64,000 bases of DNA from Fidelibacterota bacterium UBA2986 (GCA_002346675.1 DEAI01000011.1:261530-325529); one strand, 5' to 3'; shown: positions 24,992-34,333, numbered from the stretch's first letter. Translations and numbers: made by a program. Notes: generated from the letters alone by a model not told the origin.

Positions 24992-25678
24992 TTAAAATCC
25001 GTAGCCTATACGTAGGTTCAAACCTCCAAAATGATCTTGACCAGGGACAACATCTTTTGAGAAGGTATGGCGGTAAAAAAGAAAAGTATCCAACACCAAT
25101 ATTTTAAACTGCAACCCAGACTGAATATGGAACCCACTGTATTTTGCTTGGCTATCTTTTAAAAAATCTACCAAATCGTTTTCAGATAAATTTGTAGGGT
25201 CAGCAGCTAGATCTCCTGTCAAAGCACTTTTCATTAAATCCAGGTCCATCATTGGTGTAACGGTGTGCATATTATATCCGCCACCGTAAAAGACTTTCGC
25301 TTTGGCAAGCAGCGGAATACCCAGCCCGATAATCTCTTTCCGAGCTGTTAAATAAACAGAAAAATCTGCCCAACCAAAATCGTAAGGACCGCTGATCCCC
25401 AGTGCATTTGTAAAATCAAATGTATATTCTTTTAAAGATAGGGTAAAATCTGCTTCCAGGTCAATGAAGGGAATCGCATCAATATATAGATATGCTCCAC
25501 CTGAGAATGGATTTGAAAATTCGGATGTGTTAAGTGTAGCTCCTTCAGAAAAATTAGTGGAAGCATTAGCTGTTAATAGGGATTGTCCTCCCTGAACTCC
25601 AAACCCAGCGACTCCAAACGTTTGGGTTAAGGGAATGAGAATAGAACAAATTACCATACTGTGAAATAATTTTTTCAT
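24992..25678 (-). CDS. Outer-membrane beta-barrel-like protein
   Basis: I start this at the ATG at 25678, which follows an AGGAG ribosome site and gives a signal peptide (MKKLFHSMVICSILIPLTQT). The longer open frame back to 25969 overlaps the divergent PDZ gene and is unlikely to be real. The 228-residue product is rich in alternating polar/hydrophobic strands with aromatic ends and finishes GLNLRIGYGF, with a C-terminal phenylalanine as in many barrels recognised by the BAM complex. No family was recognised with confidence. It is divergent from the PDZ gene, with a 139-base shared promoter region, and converges on the endonuclease gene. Confidence 0.65.
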   Translation of the reverse strand: MKKLFHSMVICSILIPLTQTFGVAGFGVQGGQSLLTANASTNFSEGATLNTSEFSNPFSGGAYLYIDAIPFIDLEADFTLSLKEYTFDFTNALGISGPYDFGWADFSVYLTARKEIIGLGIPLLAKAKVFYGGGYNMHTVTPMMDLDLMKSALTGDLAADPTNLSENDLVDFLKDSQAKYSGFHIQSGLQFKILVLDTFLFYRHTFSKDVVPGQDHFGGLNLRIGYGF

Positions 25679-25817
25679 AAGGAGAGCTCCTAGAAATGAT
25701 TTTGAAATTAGTAATGCTTGTAAATTAACTAAGTTTTGATTTGTGTTCACAGAAATATTAATGTCTAAGGAATTAAATAGATGTAATTTTGTTTTTATAA
25801 GGAATATTAGAAAAAGC

Positions 25818-26609
25818 ATGAAAAGGATAATTTTTATCGGGACAGTATTATTTGCTGGTATTGTTCCCACCAGTTCTGATGATAGGTCTGAACACCAAAG
25901 GAAAGTTGAAGCCGAGATACACAATAGTGTTTTAAGACTAACCGTTAAAGAAGGAGGGGAAATAAACACCTACGAAGTGGAGCTAAAGGATGTTGTAGAG
26001 CTAGATGCGATCAAAAGCCTGGTGGATGATTTGGACATTGATATTCATTTAGATTCCATTTTTGATAATTATTACCCCAAATCCTATGAGGGGGTTACAT
26101 TTCTTGGAGTTAACTGCGAGGATATTTCAGACCAGCTCCGTAAATATTTTAAAGTAAAATCTGATGTGGGAGTTCTGATTTCTGAGGTTGTGGAAGATAG
26201 TCCCGCTGAAGGTGCGGGACTAAAGGCAGGAGATGTTATAGTCGCAATAAACAAAGATGAAATTTGGGATTCTCAAGACCTGATCACTACCGTAAGGGAA
26301 TATGAGCCAGAAGATGAAATAAAAGTTAAGGTTATAAGAAAAGGTCGTGTTAAAACAATTGATATAGCTCTAGGAGAGAGGAGCAAAGCATCCCACGTTG
26401 AGTTCCGCAGCAGGTTTGCTGATTATTATTTTAACAAAAAGAAAAGAGTTGAAAAATTTAGAAAACCAAACTTTGATGGAGAGTTCGAGGAAGATTTTTT
26501 TATTTTAGATGATGACTTGTTGCGAAAAGAGCTAAATGAGCTGAAGGAAGAAATTGAATCATTAAAAAATGAATTAAAAAAAAATAAACAAAAACAGACT
26601 AGCTATTAA
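25818..26609 (+). CDS. Exported PDZ-domain protein with C-terminal coiled coil
   Basis: Starts at the ATG 25818, which yields a signal-like N-terminus (MKRIIFIGTVLFAGIVPTSS). An upstream in-frame start at 25743 would place a charged stretch ahead of it. The 263-residue product has one PDZ domain at about 100-190 (GVTFLGVNCEDI, GVLISEVVEDSPAEGAGLKAGDVIVAINKDEI). A C-terminal helix rich in Glu/Lys/Leu (about 235-260) looks like a coiled coil. The trypsin-like protease domain of DegP relatives is absent. It may be an adaptor that scaffolds other envelope proteins. It is divergent from the barrel gene. Confidence 0.75.
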   Translation: MKRIIFIGTVLFAGIVPTSSDDRSEHQRKVEAEIHNSVLRLTVKEGGEINTYEVELKDVVELDAIKSLVDDLDIDIHLDSIFDNYYPKSYEGVTFLGVNCEDISDQLRKYFKVKSDVGVLISEVVEDSPAEGAGLKAGDVIVAINKDEIWDSQDLITTVREYEPEDEIKVKVIRKGRVKTIDIALGERSKASHVEFRSRFADYYFNKKKRVEKFRKPNFDGEFEEDFFILDDDLLRKELNELKEEIESLKNELKKNKQKQTSY

Positions 26610-26670
26610 CTTAAAAAGAAATTCAGAATGAAACAGGCCCTACAAAAGTCTCTTTCATTTTAACCTATAT

Positions 26671-26694
26671 TTTAGAGACTTATTAATCTCTAAA
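26671..26694. repeat. Inverted repeat upstream of M23 peptidase gene
   Basis: A perfect 8-base inverted repeat, TTTAGAGA and TCTCTAAA, separated by eight bases (CTTATTAA). It lies 17 bases before the start codon of the peptidase gene and 60 bases after the PDZ gene. It could be an operator or a small RNA hairpin at the end of the PDZ transcript. There is no T-run. Confidence 0.4.
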
Positions 26695-26711
26695 CAAATT
26701 TAGATACGTTC

Positions 26712-28712
26712 ATGGTAACTTTGTTGAAAATAATCGCTCTCACTGTTGCTTTCGGTTCACAGCTAGCTGCAGAAATTATATGGCCTACCAATGCCAGTCG
26801 TCAGCTGTCTTCCAATTTTGGAGAATTTAGAGGAGATCGATTTCACATGGGAATTGATATAAAAACACATGGGAAAGAGGGGTTTGAAGTTTATGCAATT
26901 CAAGACGGGTTCATCTCTAGAATGGTCACAAATTACAATGGCTATGGGAAAGCCCTGTATTTAAGGACGACAGCCGGACGCACTGCTGTTTACGGACATC
27001 TGAGTGTGTTCACTGAAGATTTAGAAACAGAACTTTATAAACGACAAGAAAAGTTAAATATATACCATACAAACAGCTATTTTGATAGCACAGCATTCCG
27101 ATTTAAAAAAGGTGACATAATTGGTTATACAGGAGATACTGGGGCATCCTTTGCTCCTCACCTCCATTTCGAAATAAGGAAACAAAATGGTAAAACATTA
27201 AATCCCTTAAAACAGAAATATTCATTTCCTGATTCTGTTTATCCGGAGATAAAAGGGGTTACTGTTTTTCCGCTTAGGCCAAATACTATGATAAATGGGC
27301 TTCCTATTCCAATGGAATTATCGGTAAAGCAGGGTGACACAGGAAAACATTGGATTGGAGATGCGATCTATTGTGATAATGGAACAATCGGCATTGCAGT
27401 AAATGTTGAAGATAAAATTCAATACAGCTGGAACAGATACCAGTTTTATAAAATAGAATTATATATTAATGACTCTTTATTTTTCGAATTTTCTTATGAC
27501 TCATTAAGCTTTGAACAATCAGGCTATATGAATTCCGTTGAAAACCGTTTTTTTGGAGGTTCAGATGGAATAACTTATCATAACTTATTTTTATCTGATA
27601 ATTCTCCTTTTTTATTACAAAATAAAAATAAAACAGGCCATATATCTTTATCGTCTGGAGTTTACAATGTCCAACTTAAGGTTACAGATGTTTCAGGTAA
27701 TATTTCTACTCTAAATGGACAAATTATATGGGGAAAAACAGAAAGGGAAACAATGCAAACCTCTCGAGTTTGGCTCTACAGAAAACCAACTTTATCTATC
27801 TACTCACACTTAAATATTTTATACAGTCCAGGTGGCTTGTTTGTTGAATATAAAGACTTGGAAAATAAAAATATGGTTAAAGAGGTTTTTTTTATTCAAA
27901 ATGGTGATAAAAGTAGCTTCGATTTAATCCAAAGCTCTCCTCAAACTTATTACAGTAGATTGATACCTTTTGAAAACTTTAAAAACATGGAAAGTGTGTT
28001 AATTCAAAGAGAACCCCACCCATATCAATTTAAAATCAAATCTAAGGTCATATACCCAACATCACAGTCTGATTTAAAATCATATGATGGCCTATTTACT
28101 GTTCAAATCACAGACTCTACTCTTTATGATACATCAATGTTATGGATAGAAAAAAACGAACAATTATTTAATACTAAATTTAAACTTCCAATTTTGAGTA
28201 TTTATAAAATTGAGCCGTGGAATCTTCCGTTAAAAAACCCTGCGATTATAAGAGTTAATCTAAACCAACATCAAAACCAATTGACTGGTTTGGGTTTATA
28301 TAAATATAATTTCAAGAGGGGTGATTGGCAATTTCAGGGAAAAAGATTAACAGGTTCATCAATAATATCTGCCGAGGCATCTGATCTTGGAGTCTTCACA
28401 GTGCTACAAGATACAGTTCCTCCAGAAATTATAAATATTTATCCATCACAAGGCCACTCATATGATTTTGGTGAAATCCTCTCAATTGAATGTGTATTGA
28501 ATGATAATCTTTCTGGAATTAAACCTACCGAAGAGGCATTGAATATAATTCTGAATGGAAAAAATCTATATTGTGCCTATCAGCCAATCAAGAAAAAACT
28601 ATCTTATAGATTTCAAAGCCCATTAACTAGCGGGACCTACGCTGCTAATATAAACGCAAAAGATAACGTAGGTAATAAAATGGAATTCACGCTTCATTTT
28701 ACAGTAAATTGA
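26712..28712 (+). CDS. M23-family metallopeptidase with long C-terminal extension
   Basis: A 666-residue exported protein: signal peptide to about residue 21, followed at once by the LytM/M23 peptidase domain. Zinc ligands H45 and D49 (FHMGIDI) and the HLHFEIR motif near 155 are intact, with YGHLS between them. Such enzymes cut peptide cross-links in peptidoglycan. Unlike cell-division types, the catalytic domain is at the N-terminus. The remaining ~480 residues are beta-rich and Ig-like (for example LKVTDVSGNIST, DTVPPEIINIYP, NAKDNVGNKMEF). The DxxPPxI-type strand and final module resemble bacterial Ig-like repeats. It is a single transcription unit as far as visible. Confidence 0.88.
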   Translation: MVTLLKIIALTVAFGSQLAAEIIWPTNASRQLSSNFGEFRGDRFHMGIDIKTHGKEGFEVYAIQDGFISRMVTNYNGYGKALYLRTTAGRTAVYGHLSVFTEDLETELYKRQEKLNIYHTNSYFDSTAFRFKKGDIIGYTGDTGASFAPHLHFEIRKQNGKTLNPLKQKYSFPDSVYPEIKGVTVFPLRPNTMINGLPIPMELSVKQGDTGKHWIGDAIYCDNGTIGIAVNVEDKIQYSWNRYQFYKIELYINDSLFFEFSYDSLSFEQSGYMNSVENRFFGGSDGITYHNLFLSDNSPFLLQNKNKTGHISLSSGVYNVQLKVTDVSGNISTLNGQIIWGKTERETMQTSRVWLYRKPTLSIYSHLNILYSPGGLFVEYKDLENKNMVKEVFFIQNGDKSSFDLIQSSPQTYYSRLIPFENFKNMESVLIQREPHPYQFKIKSKVIYPTSQSDLKSYDGLFTVQITDSTLYDTSMLWIEKNEQLFNTKFKLPILSIYKIEPWNLPLKNPAIIRVNLNQHQNQLTGLGLYKYNFKRGDWQFQGKRLTGSSIISAEASDLGVFTVLQDTVPPEIINIYPSQGHSYDFGEILSIECVLNDNLSGIKPTEEALNIILNGKNLYCAYQPIKKKLSYRFQSPLTSGTYAANINAKDNVGNKMEFTLHFTVN

Positions 28713-28780
28713 TAGGTCATTACATTTAATTCTTTATAAAATCCCTTTGGCGCTTAAGTAAATTTGACAAAAAAGAGTCT

Positions 28781-29428
28781 ATGTTTTTTCCATATAAAGA
28801 CGACAATCCTCGAATTCTAATTCCCTATGTTACCTATGGTATCCTTGCTATTAATATATTTATACATCTATTTCAAATAGGATTAGAATTTTCAAATACT
28901 AAATCAGGAATGACTTTTATCTATGCTTTTGGACTTATTCCTGCTCATTTTTCTATTTTTAACATCTTTACTTCTATGTTCGTTCATGGCGGGATTGCCC
29001 ATATTGCAGGAAATATGTGGTTTTTGTGGATTTTCGGTGACAATGTAGAAAGTGCATTAGGGCATTTCCGGTATTTTATTTTTTATCTTGTTTGTGGTAT
29101 TGCTGCTGCGTTGAGTCAAGTTATAATAAATTCTTCATCTCAAATTCCAATGGTAGGCGCAAGCGGAGCAATAGCAGGGGTGTTGGGCGCGTACATGATG
29201 ATGTACCCCAAAGCCCGGGTACACGTTTTTATTATTTTTATTTTTATAACAACCGTTCAGGTGCCTGCGCAAATAGTATTGGGGATTTGGTTTTTTATGC
29301 AATTGAGCAATGGACTAGGAACTCTGGGATTGGATATCACCGGTGGGGTTGCCTGGTTTGCACATATTGGGGGGTTCATAGCTGGTGTATGCGGACAAAA
29401 ATTATTTCGTACATTTCGTATTGCATAA
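28781..29428 (+). CDS. Rhomboid-family intramembrane serine protease
   Basis: A 215-residue protein with six predicted membrane segments. The rhomboid active site is present: S128 in the GASGAIAG motif, H195 in FAHIGGF, and the conserved HGGIAHIAGNMWFLWIFGDNVE region (H69, N78). Rhomboids cut transmembrane substrates inside the bilayer. The N-terminal DDNPR... segment is like other bacterial members. It lies three bases before cdd, so it may be the first gene of the nucleoside salvage run, although its role there is unclear. Substrate unknown. Confidence 0.9.
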   Translation: MFFPYKDDNPRILIPYVTYGILAINIFIHLFQIGLEFSNTKSGMTFIYAFGLIPAHFSIFNIFTSMFVHGGIAHIAGNMWFLWIFGDNVESALGHFRYFIFYLVCGIAAALSQVIINSSSQIPMVGASGAIAGVLGAYMMMYPKARVHVFIIFIFITTVQVPAQIVLGIWFFMQLSNGLGTLGLDITGGVAWFAHIGGFIAGVCGQKLFRTFRIA

Positions 29429-29431
29429 ATT

Positions 29432-29824
29432 ATGGAAAATGAAAAATTGATAAAAATTGCAAATGAAATGCGTGATAAAGCGTATGCTCCGTTTTCAAAA
29501 TACACCGTTGGTGCATCTGTTGAAGTTGAAGGCGGAAAGATTATTGGTGGTTGCAATGTGGAATCTGCAAGTTACGGATTGACTGCCTGTGCGGAACGGG
29601 TTGCACTGTATAATGCTATATCAAAAGGATATACCTCATTTAATGCAATTGCAGTAGCAAGTAAAAATGGAGGATTTCCTTGTGGCGCATGCAGACAGGT
29701 TATCTGGGAATTATGCGAAAATATTCCGGTTTTAATCATAGACAATGAAAATGGAATAACAAAAACATCAAGTAAAGAATTACTTCCCAATGCATTTAGT
29801 AAAGACAAATTGGAAAACTATTAA
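29432..29824 (+). CDS. cdd: Cytidine deaminase
   Basis: A 130-residue cytidine deaminase, converting cytidine and deoxycytidine to uridine and deoxyuridine. Motifs: YAPFSKYTVGA at the start, CNVESASYG, catalytic C53-A-E55 (TACAERVAL) and P-C84-GAC87-RQV for the zinc site. It is the tetrameric, short-type enzyme. It stands three bases after the rhomboid gene and is followed by tdk and the nucleoside transporter gene, together forming a pyrimidine nucleoside salvage set. A weak ribosome site precedes the ATG. Confidence 0.96.
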   Translation: MENEKLIKIANEMRDKAYAPFSKYTVGASVEVEGGKIIGGCNVESASYGLTACAERVALYNAISKGYTSFNAIAVASKNGGFPCGACRQVIWELCENIPVLIIDNENGITKTSSKELLPNAFSKDKLENY

Positions 29825-29842
29825 TTATAACGCTGAAAAAAC

Positions 29843-30409
29843 ATGAGCAATAAATCAGCTGAATCAGGTTGGATAGAAGTGATTTGCGGTTGTATGTTTA
29901 GTGGAAAGACTGAAGAACTGATCAGACGTCTACGCCGGGCTCAAATAGCTCGGATGCAAACAAAAATATTCAAACCTCACATTGATGAACGATACAGCGA
30001 GAATCACATTGTATCTCATAATAATTTGAAATTAGAATCATTTTTAATAAAAGATGTTGAAGAAATTATAAGTATGGCAGATGACGCAGAGGTTATTGGA
30101 ATTGATGAGGCTCAATTTTTCCCGGACAAGATTACCGATATATGTAAAATCCTTGCACATAAAAATAAAAGAGTTATAGCAGCCGGACTAGATACAGATT
30201 ACCAGGGAAAACCTTTTGGTGCTATGCCTGCCCTTATGTGTGAAGCAGATTTTTTGGATAAATTACGAGCTATCTGTGTCCAATGTGGAAAGCCAGCCTC
30301 ATACACTCAAAGAACTTCAAAGGAAACTCAACAAATCGTCCTTGGAGAAACAGACATTTACGAAGCTCGATGCAGAAATTGCTATGTTTACCCCGAGAGC
30401 ATTAATTGA
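29843..30409 (+). CDS. tdk: Thymidine kinase (type II)
   Basis: A 188-residue thymidine kinase that makes dTMP from thymidine and ATP. The P-loop is GCMFSGKTEELIRRLR (about 16-30). IDEAQFF carries the catalytic/metal residue. The zinc-binding cysteine pairs are CVQC and CRNC near the C-terminus, with the lasso loop between. The type II family uses feedback by dTTP. The TGA stop overlaps the TTG start of the next gene (TTGA), coupling tdk with the transporter. Confidence 0.97.
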   Translation: MSNKSAESGWIEVICGCMFSGKTEELIRRLRRAQIARMQTKIFKPHIDERYSENHIVSHNNLKLESFLIKDVEEIISMADDAEVIGIDEAQFFPDKITDICKILAHKNKRVIAAGLDTDYQGKPFGAMPALMCEADFLDKLRAICVQCGKPASYTQRTSKETQQIVLGETDIYEARCRNCYVYPESIN

Positions 30410-31626
30410 ATCAATTTGTAGGAATTATTGGGATCTTTGTGATCCTCGGTACTGCATTTATTTTATCTAATAATCGGCGGAATATAAATCTAAGGATTGC
30501 CGGATGGGGCTTGGGCCTTCAGATGTTTCTGGCACTTATAATTTTAAAAACTCCGGTAGGTCCTCCGTTTTTTGGTTTTTTTGATAAAGCAGTAAAAAAA
30601 CTCATAAGCTTTTCAGATGCCGGAAGTGATTTCCTTTTTAAGTCCTTTATTCCAGATGTAGGATTTCATGCTGCATTGGTTAATTTTGCATTCCGCGCGT
30701 TGCCGACCATTATCTTCTTCTCATCGTTAATGGCTGTAATGTACCATTTTGGAATAATTCAAATTTTAGTAAAATGGATTGCGAGGATAATGCAGAAAAC
30801 AATGGGTACCAGCGGATCCGAAACCCTCAGTATTTCTGCAAATATTTTTGTCGGACAAACTGAAGCACCGCTTGTTGTGAAACCATTTGTTCACTCGATG
30901 ACCCAATCTGAACTTATGGTAGTGATGACAGGTGGATTTGCGACAATAGCAGGCGGTGTTATGGCTATCTATGTGACAATATTGGGTGATATCCCGGGGA
31001 TTGCAGGTCATTTATTGGCGGCTTCTATTATGAGTGCACCAGCGGCAATGGTTATAGCAAAAATAATTCTTCCGGAAACAGAGAAGTCTGAGACATTGGG
31101 TGAAGTTAATATTTCAATTCCCAAAACAGATGACAACGCACTGGAGGCCTTATCACGTGGAGCTACTGCTGGTATGAAGTTAGCTGCAAATGTTGCAGCT
31201 ATGATTGTAGCTTTTGTATCCATAATTGCATTAATTAATTATCTTCTTGGTTTTGCAGGGTTGTCATTGGAATTGATTTTTGGATTTGTGTTTAAACCAC
31301 TTGCATGGACAATGGGTGTTCCGTGGGAAGAAGCAGGAATTATGGGAACTTTAATGGGAGAAAAATTAATCTTTACAGAATTAATTGCTTATAGTAATCT
31401 TAAAGATTTAAGATTAGAAGAAGCAGTTTCAGAGAGAACTGCCATAATTGCAAGTTATGCACTGTGCGGTTTTGCAAATTTTGGTTCTATAGGAATTCAA
31501 ATAGGTGGGATAGGTAGTATTGCACCTGAAAGAAGAAAGGACTTGGCAAGACTTGCCTTAAAGGCGATGATTGGCGGAGCATTGGCATCTTGGCTGACTG
31601 CAACAATTGCTGGAATACTTATTTAG
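30406..31626 (+). CDS. Concentrative nucleoside transporter (NupC/CNT family)
   Basis: A 406-residue inner-membrane transporter with about ten hydrophobic segments that brings nucleosides in with H+ or Na+. Family features: NLRIAGWGLGLQMFLAL near the N-terminus, the GQTEAPLVVKPF substrate-site motif, FATIAGGVMAIYV, and IVAFVSIIALINY. The start is TTG, overlapping the stop of tdk. Placement with cytidine deaminase and thymidine kinase suggests pyrimidine nucleosides as the main cargo; this is inference. Confidence 0.95.
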   Translation: MNQFVGIIGIFVILGTAFILSNNRRNINLRIAGWGLGLQMFLALIILKTPVGPPFFGFFDKAVKKLISFSDAGSDFLFKSFIPDVGFHAALVNFAFRALPTIIFFSSLMAVMYHFGIIQILVKWIARIMQKTMGTSGSETLSISANIFVGQTEAPLVVKPFVHSMTQSELMVVMTGGFATIAGGVMAIYVTILGDIPGIAGHLLAASIMSAPAAMVIAKIILPETEKSETLGEVNISIPKTDDNALEALSRGATAGMKLAANVAAMIVAFVSIIALINYLLGFAGLSLELIFGFVFKPLAWTMGVPWEEAGIMGTLMGEKLIFTELIAYSNLKDLRLEEAVSERTAIIASYALCGFANFGSIGIQIGGIGSIAPERRKDLARLALKAMIGGALASWLTATIAGILI

Positions 31627-31641
31627 AGAGATATTACAAGA

Positions 31642-32202
31642 ATGAAGCTGATTTTACTAGGTCCTCCAGGGGTAGGAAAAGGAACTCAAGCTAATCGGCT
31701 TAAAACATATTTTAACATCCTTCACTTTTCGACTGGACATATTCTGAGGGAAGAGGTGAAATCTGAATCAGAAATAGGTAGAAAAGCCCAGATATATTTG
31801 GATGGAGGAAAATTGGTTCCAGATTCGATCCTTTTAGAAATGATGGCACAACGATTATCTCAAAAAGACTGTATGCCGGGCTATCTTTTAGATGGATTCC
31901 CTCGTACCATTCCTCAGGCAGAAGGGTTGAACCAAATACTAGATCAAATTCAACATAATTTAAATGCGGTGGTTAGCCTTACAGCCGATGAAGAAGAGCT
32001 GATCAACCGGCTTGTTCTGAGAGGTATAGATTCAGGGAGAAGTGATGACACACCTGAAATTATATTACGTAGACAAAAAATCTATTGGGATCAAACAGCT
32101 CCTCTTATAAACTACTACCAAAAATCCGGACTGGTTAAAGAAGTAAATGGTATTGGAGAAATACCGGAAATAACAGAACGGATAATTAAAGTCTTAAAAT
32201 AA
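31642..32202 (+). CDS. adk: Adenylate kinase (short type)
   Basis: A 186-residue adenylate kinase that interconverts ATP + AMP with 2 ADP. The P-loop is GPPGVGKGTQANRL. The AMP-binding part has HFSTGHILREEV and DGFPRTIPQAEGL, and RGIDSGRSDDTPEIILRR carries the arginines of the reduced lid. The large zinc-type lid of the ~214-residue enzymes is absent. It sits 15 bases downstream of the nucleoside transporter and two bases before coaE, so it is probably in the same transcript. Confidence 0.96.
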   Translation: MKLILLGPPGVGKGTQANRLKTYFNILHFSTGHILREEVKSESEIGRKAQIYLDGGKLVPDSILLEMMAQRLSQKDCMPGYLLDGFPRTIPQAEGLNQILDQIQHNLNAVVSLTADEEELINRLVLRGIDSGRSDDTPEIILRRQKIYWDQTAPLINYYQKSGLVKEVNGIGEIPEITERIIKVLK

Positions 32203-32204
32203 TA

Positions 32205-32798
32205 ATGCTAAAAATTGGACTTACAGGGGGGATAGGTGTAGGTAAAAGTGCAGCCGCAAATTTATTTAAAAATATGGGTGTGCATGTTTTTGATGCAGAC
32301 AAAGTAGCAAAAAACCTTTTAGATACATCTGCAGTTATTCAAAATGATTTAATGGCTGAATTTGGAACAGATATTTTGAATAATTATGGAAGAATTGATA
32401 GAGGTAAACTTGCGAGAGTTAGTTTTCAGGATGAACACCATCAGTCTAATTTAAACTCAATCATTCATCCTCATATATTTGAAGAAATTGATAAGGAATT
32501 TGATAAAGTTTCATCTAAAACCAAGGCCCCCATTTTTATGGTTGATGGTGCATTAATTTATGAATCTGGGTTGGATACCCACCTAGATTATGTAATTGTA
32601 GTAACAGCAAAGTTGTCTATTCGTATGGAAAGGTCTATAAAAAGAGGCAATCTGGCTAGGGAAGAAATACTAAGAAGAATAGACTTGCAGTGGCCCTGCG
32701 AAACCAAAGTTAGAATGGCAGACTTTGTTATTAATAATAATACGACAGAAAAAGACCTTCAGTCTGAAGTACTAGAAATATTTAACCAACTGAGCTAA
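32205..32798 (+). CDS. coaE: Dephospho-CoA kinase
   Basis: A 197-residue dephospho-CoA kinase, the last step of coenzyme A synthesis. The P-loop is GLTGGIGVGKSAAANLF. Further motifs are VFDADKVAKNLL and the IHPHIFEEID helix. The central DGALIYESGLD stretch is also typical. It ends tail-to-tail with the next gene on the minus strand, sharing four bases (CTAA holds both stops), so there is no space for a terminator between them. Confidence 0.96.
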   Translation: MLKIGLTGGIGVGKSAAANLFKNMGVHVFDADKVAKNLLDTSAVIQNDLMAEFGTDILNNYGRIDRGKLARVSFQDEHHQSNLNSIIHPHIFEEIDKEFDKVSSKTKAPIFMVDGALIYESGLDTHLDYVIVVTAKLSIRMERSIKRGNLAREEILRRIDLQWPCETKVRMADFVINNNTTEKDLQSEVLEIFNQLS

Positions 32799-33316
32799 CG
32801 TGCTGTTTTTCTTAGGGCCTTAGGCTTATCTAAGATTTCTTTTAGCAAAACAGCTGACTTTAGGTTGTCAGAATCTCCTAAATACTTTCTTTTCATTCTA
32901 TCAACCACTGATTCAGTAGGCCTTTCAAACAGACGTGATGATTTGTCCAATACAAGCCTGTGATGTTTCTTTAGATTTGATTTGGGTTTTTTATCATGTA
33001 AGAAATCCTTCTCGGGAGAATCTGTTTTAGTTTCATCTTTCCATTCTCCATCGATAATGTCTAGATGAGGAGAAGGGTCGTCTTCATAATATAGTAGTTC
33101 TTCATCTAGCTCAGATTCCACTCTTTGATCCGATTTTTCCTCAGCCATTCCATCTAACTTTAGAAACTTGAACAGGTCATCTATTTGAGAGGACAAACCA
33201 TTTGTTTTTTCTTCTTCACCCGCCTTTTTCAAACTGGATTTCTGCTTCTTTTTTTTAATCATACTTGAGATCAAATAAAATAAAGCGAGAAATATCCAAT
33301 AGGCTGATCCTTCCAT
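32795..33316 (-). CDS. Small membrane-anchored protein with charged cytoplasmic tail, unknown function
   Basis: I do not recognise this 173-residue protein. It has a single N-terminal membrane segment (AYWIFLALFYLISSMI), a basic stretch right after it (KKKKQKSSLKK), and a long charged region with no clear fold. The last ~30 residues contain a conserved-looking SAVLLKEILDKPKALR motif. It lies three bases after floA on the same strand, so it is probably the third gene of an nfeD-floA operon. Its stop overlaps that of coaE. Confidence 0.65.
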   Translation of the reverse strand: MEGSAYWIFLALFYLISSMIKKKKQKSSLKKAGEEEKTNGLSSQIDDLFKFLKLDGMAEEKSDQRVESELDEELLYYEDDPSPHLDIIDGEWKDETKTDSPEKDFLHDKKPKSNLKKHHRLVLDKSSRLFERPTESVVDRMKRKYLGDSDNLKSAVLLKEILDKPKALRKTAR

Positions 33317-33319
33317 AAA

Positions 33320-34330
33320 CTAGCCCTCTTCTTTGCTGTGGTCTTCTGTTTCTATTTTTTCACCAGTAGATATGGACTCCCTCATGGAAGTGTCCGCCTG
33401 AACATTTCGCATATTCACATAATCAAACACACCCAGTTTTCCCTCTCTAAATGCCTGTGACATCGCTAAAGGAACCTCAGCTTCAGATTCAACAACCTTA
33501 GCTCGCATTTCCTGAGTTTTTGCTTTCATCTCTTGTTCTTCTGCAACAGCCATAGCTCGGCGTGTTTCTGCTTTTGCTTGAGCAACACGCAAATCTGCTT
33601 CTGCCTGGTCTGCTTGCAATTGCGCTCCAATATTTTTTCCAACATCCAAATCTGCAATATCAATAGATAATATTTCAAAGGCTGTTCCTGCATCAAGACC
33701 TTTTTTTAACACAGCACGTGATATATTATCAGGGTTTTCGAGAACTGCGCCATAATTTAAAGAAGAACCTATTGCACTAACAATCCCTTCGCCAACACGA
33801 GCAATAATCGTATCATCAGTTGCACCTCCAACCAGTCCTGGTATGTTTGTTCGAACAGTAACTCTTGCTCTAGCTTTTAATTCAATCCCATCCTTGGCAA
33901 CTGCAGATAGAAATCCATCTCTGGGGGCATCAATCACCTTTGGATATACACTTGTTTCAACAGCTGTTTTTACTTCACGCCCTGCTAAATCAATAGCGGT
34001 CGCGGTCTCAAATTCCAATGGGATTTTCGCTTTATCTGCTGCAATTAAAGCATGTATCACATTTGAAATACTTCCTCCTGCCATGTAGTGGGTTTCTAGC
34101 ATGTCAGTTTTTATATGAATTAGTCCTGCCTTATGAGAATTTATTACATTGTCAACCACAAGCCTTGGAGATATTTTTCTCAATCTCATCCTAATTAAAT
34201 CGATTATAGTAATACGTCCTAATCCAAGACTAACTACTGCTTGAACCCACATCCCAACTGGAACAAAATAAAATAATAGAAAAAGAAACAATAATAAAAA
34301 CACAAGCAGAAATATAGATGTGGTTGCCAT
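33320..34330 (-). CDS. floA: Flotillin-like protein FloA (YqfA)
   Basis: A 336-residue flotillin-type scaffold that organises membrane microdomains. An N-terminal hydrophobic hairpin (about 5-30) anchors it. The SPFH-like body contains the family-specific stretches [12 protein letters not shown] and [15 protein letters not shown]. The Ala/Glu-rich C-terminal helix region (about 235-290, repeats such as [23 protein letters not shown]) forms the coiled coil used for oligomerisation. It starts three bases after the NfeD-type protease gene, the usual partner of FloA. Confidence 0.95.
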   Translation of the reverse strand: MATTSIFLLVFLLLFLFLLFYFVPVGMWVQAVVSLGLGRITIIDLIRMRLRKISPRLVVDNVINSHKAGLIHIKTDMLETHYMAGGSISNVIHALIAADKAKIPLEFETATAIDLAGREVKTAVETSVYPKVIDAPRDGFLSAVAKDGIELKARARVTVRTNIPGLVGGATDDTIIARVGEGIVSAIGSSLNYGAVLENPDNISRAVLKKGLDAGTAFEILSIDIADLDVGKNIGAQLQADQAEADLRVAQAKAETRRAMAVAEEQEMKAKTQEMRAKVVESEAEVPLAMSQAFREGKLGVFDYVNMRNVQADTSMRESISTGEKIETEDHSKEEG

Positions 34331-34333
34331 AGG

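Noticed and set aside
25679..25969. N-terminal extension of the barrel gene frame
   Set aside because: It overlaps the divergent PDZ gene, has no family likeness, and a signal peptide with a ribosome site begins at 25678.
29092..29442. A 116-codon open frame inside the rhomboid gene
   Set aside because: It lies in another frame across conserved rhomboid active-site codons and has no recognisable domain.
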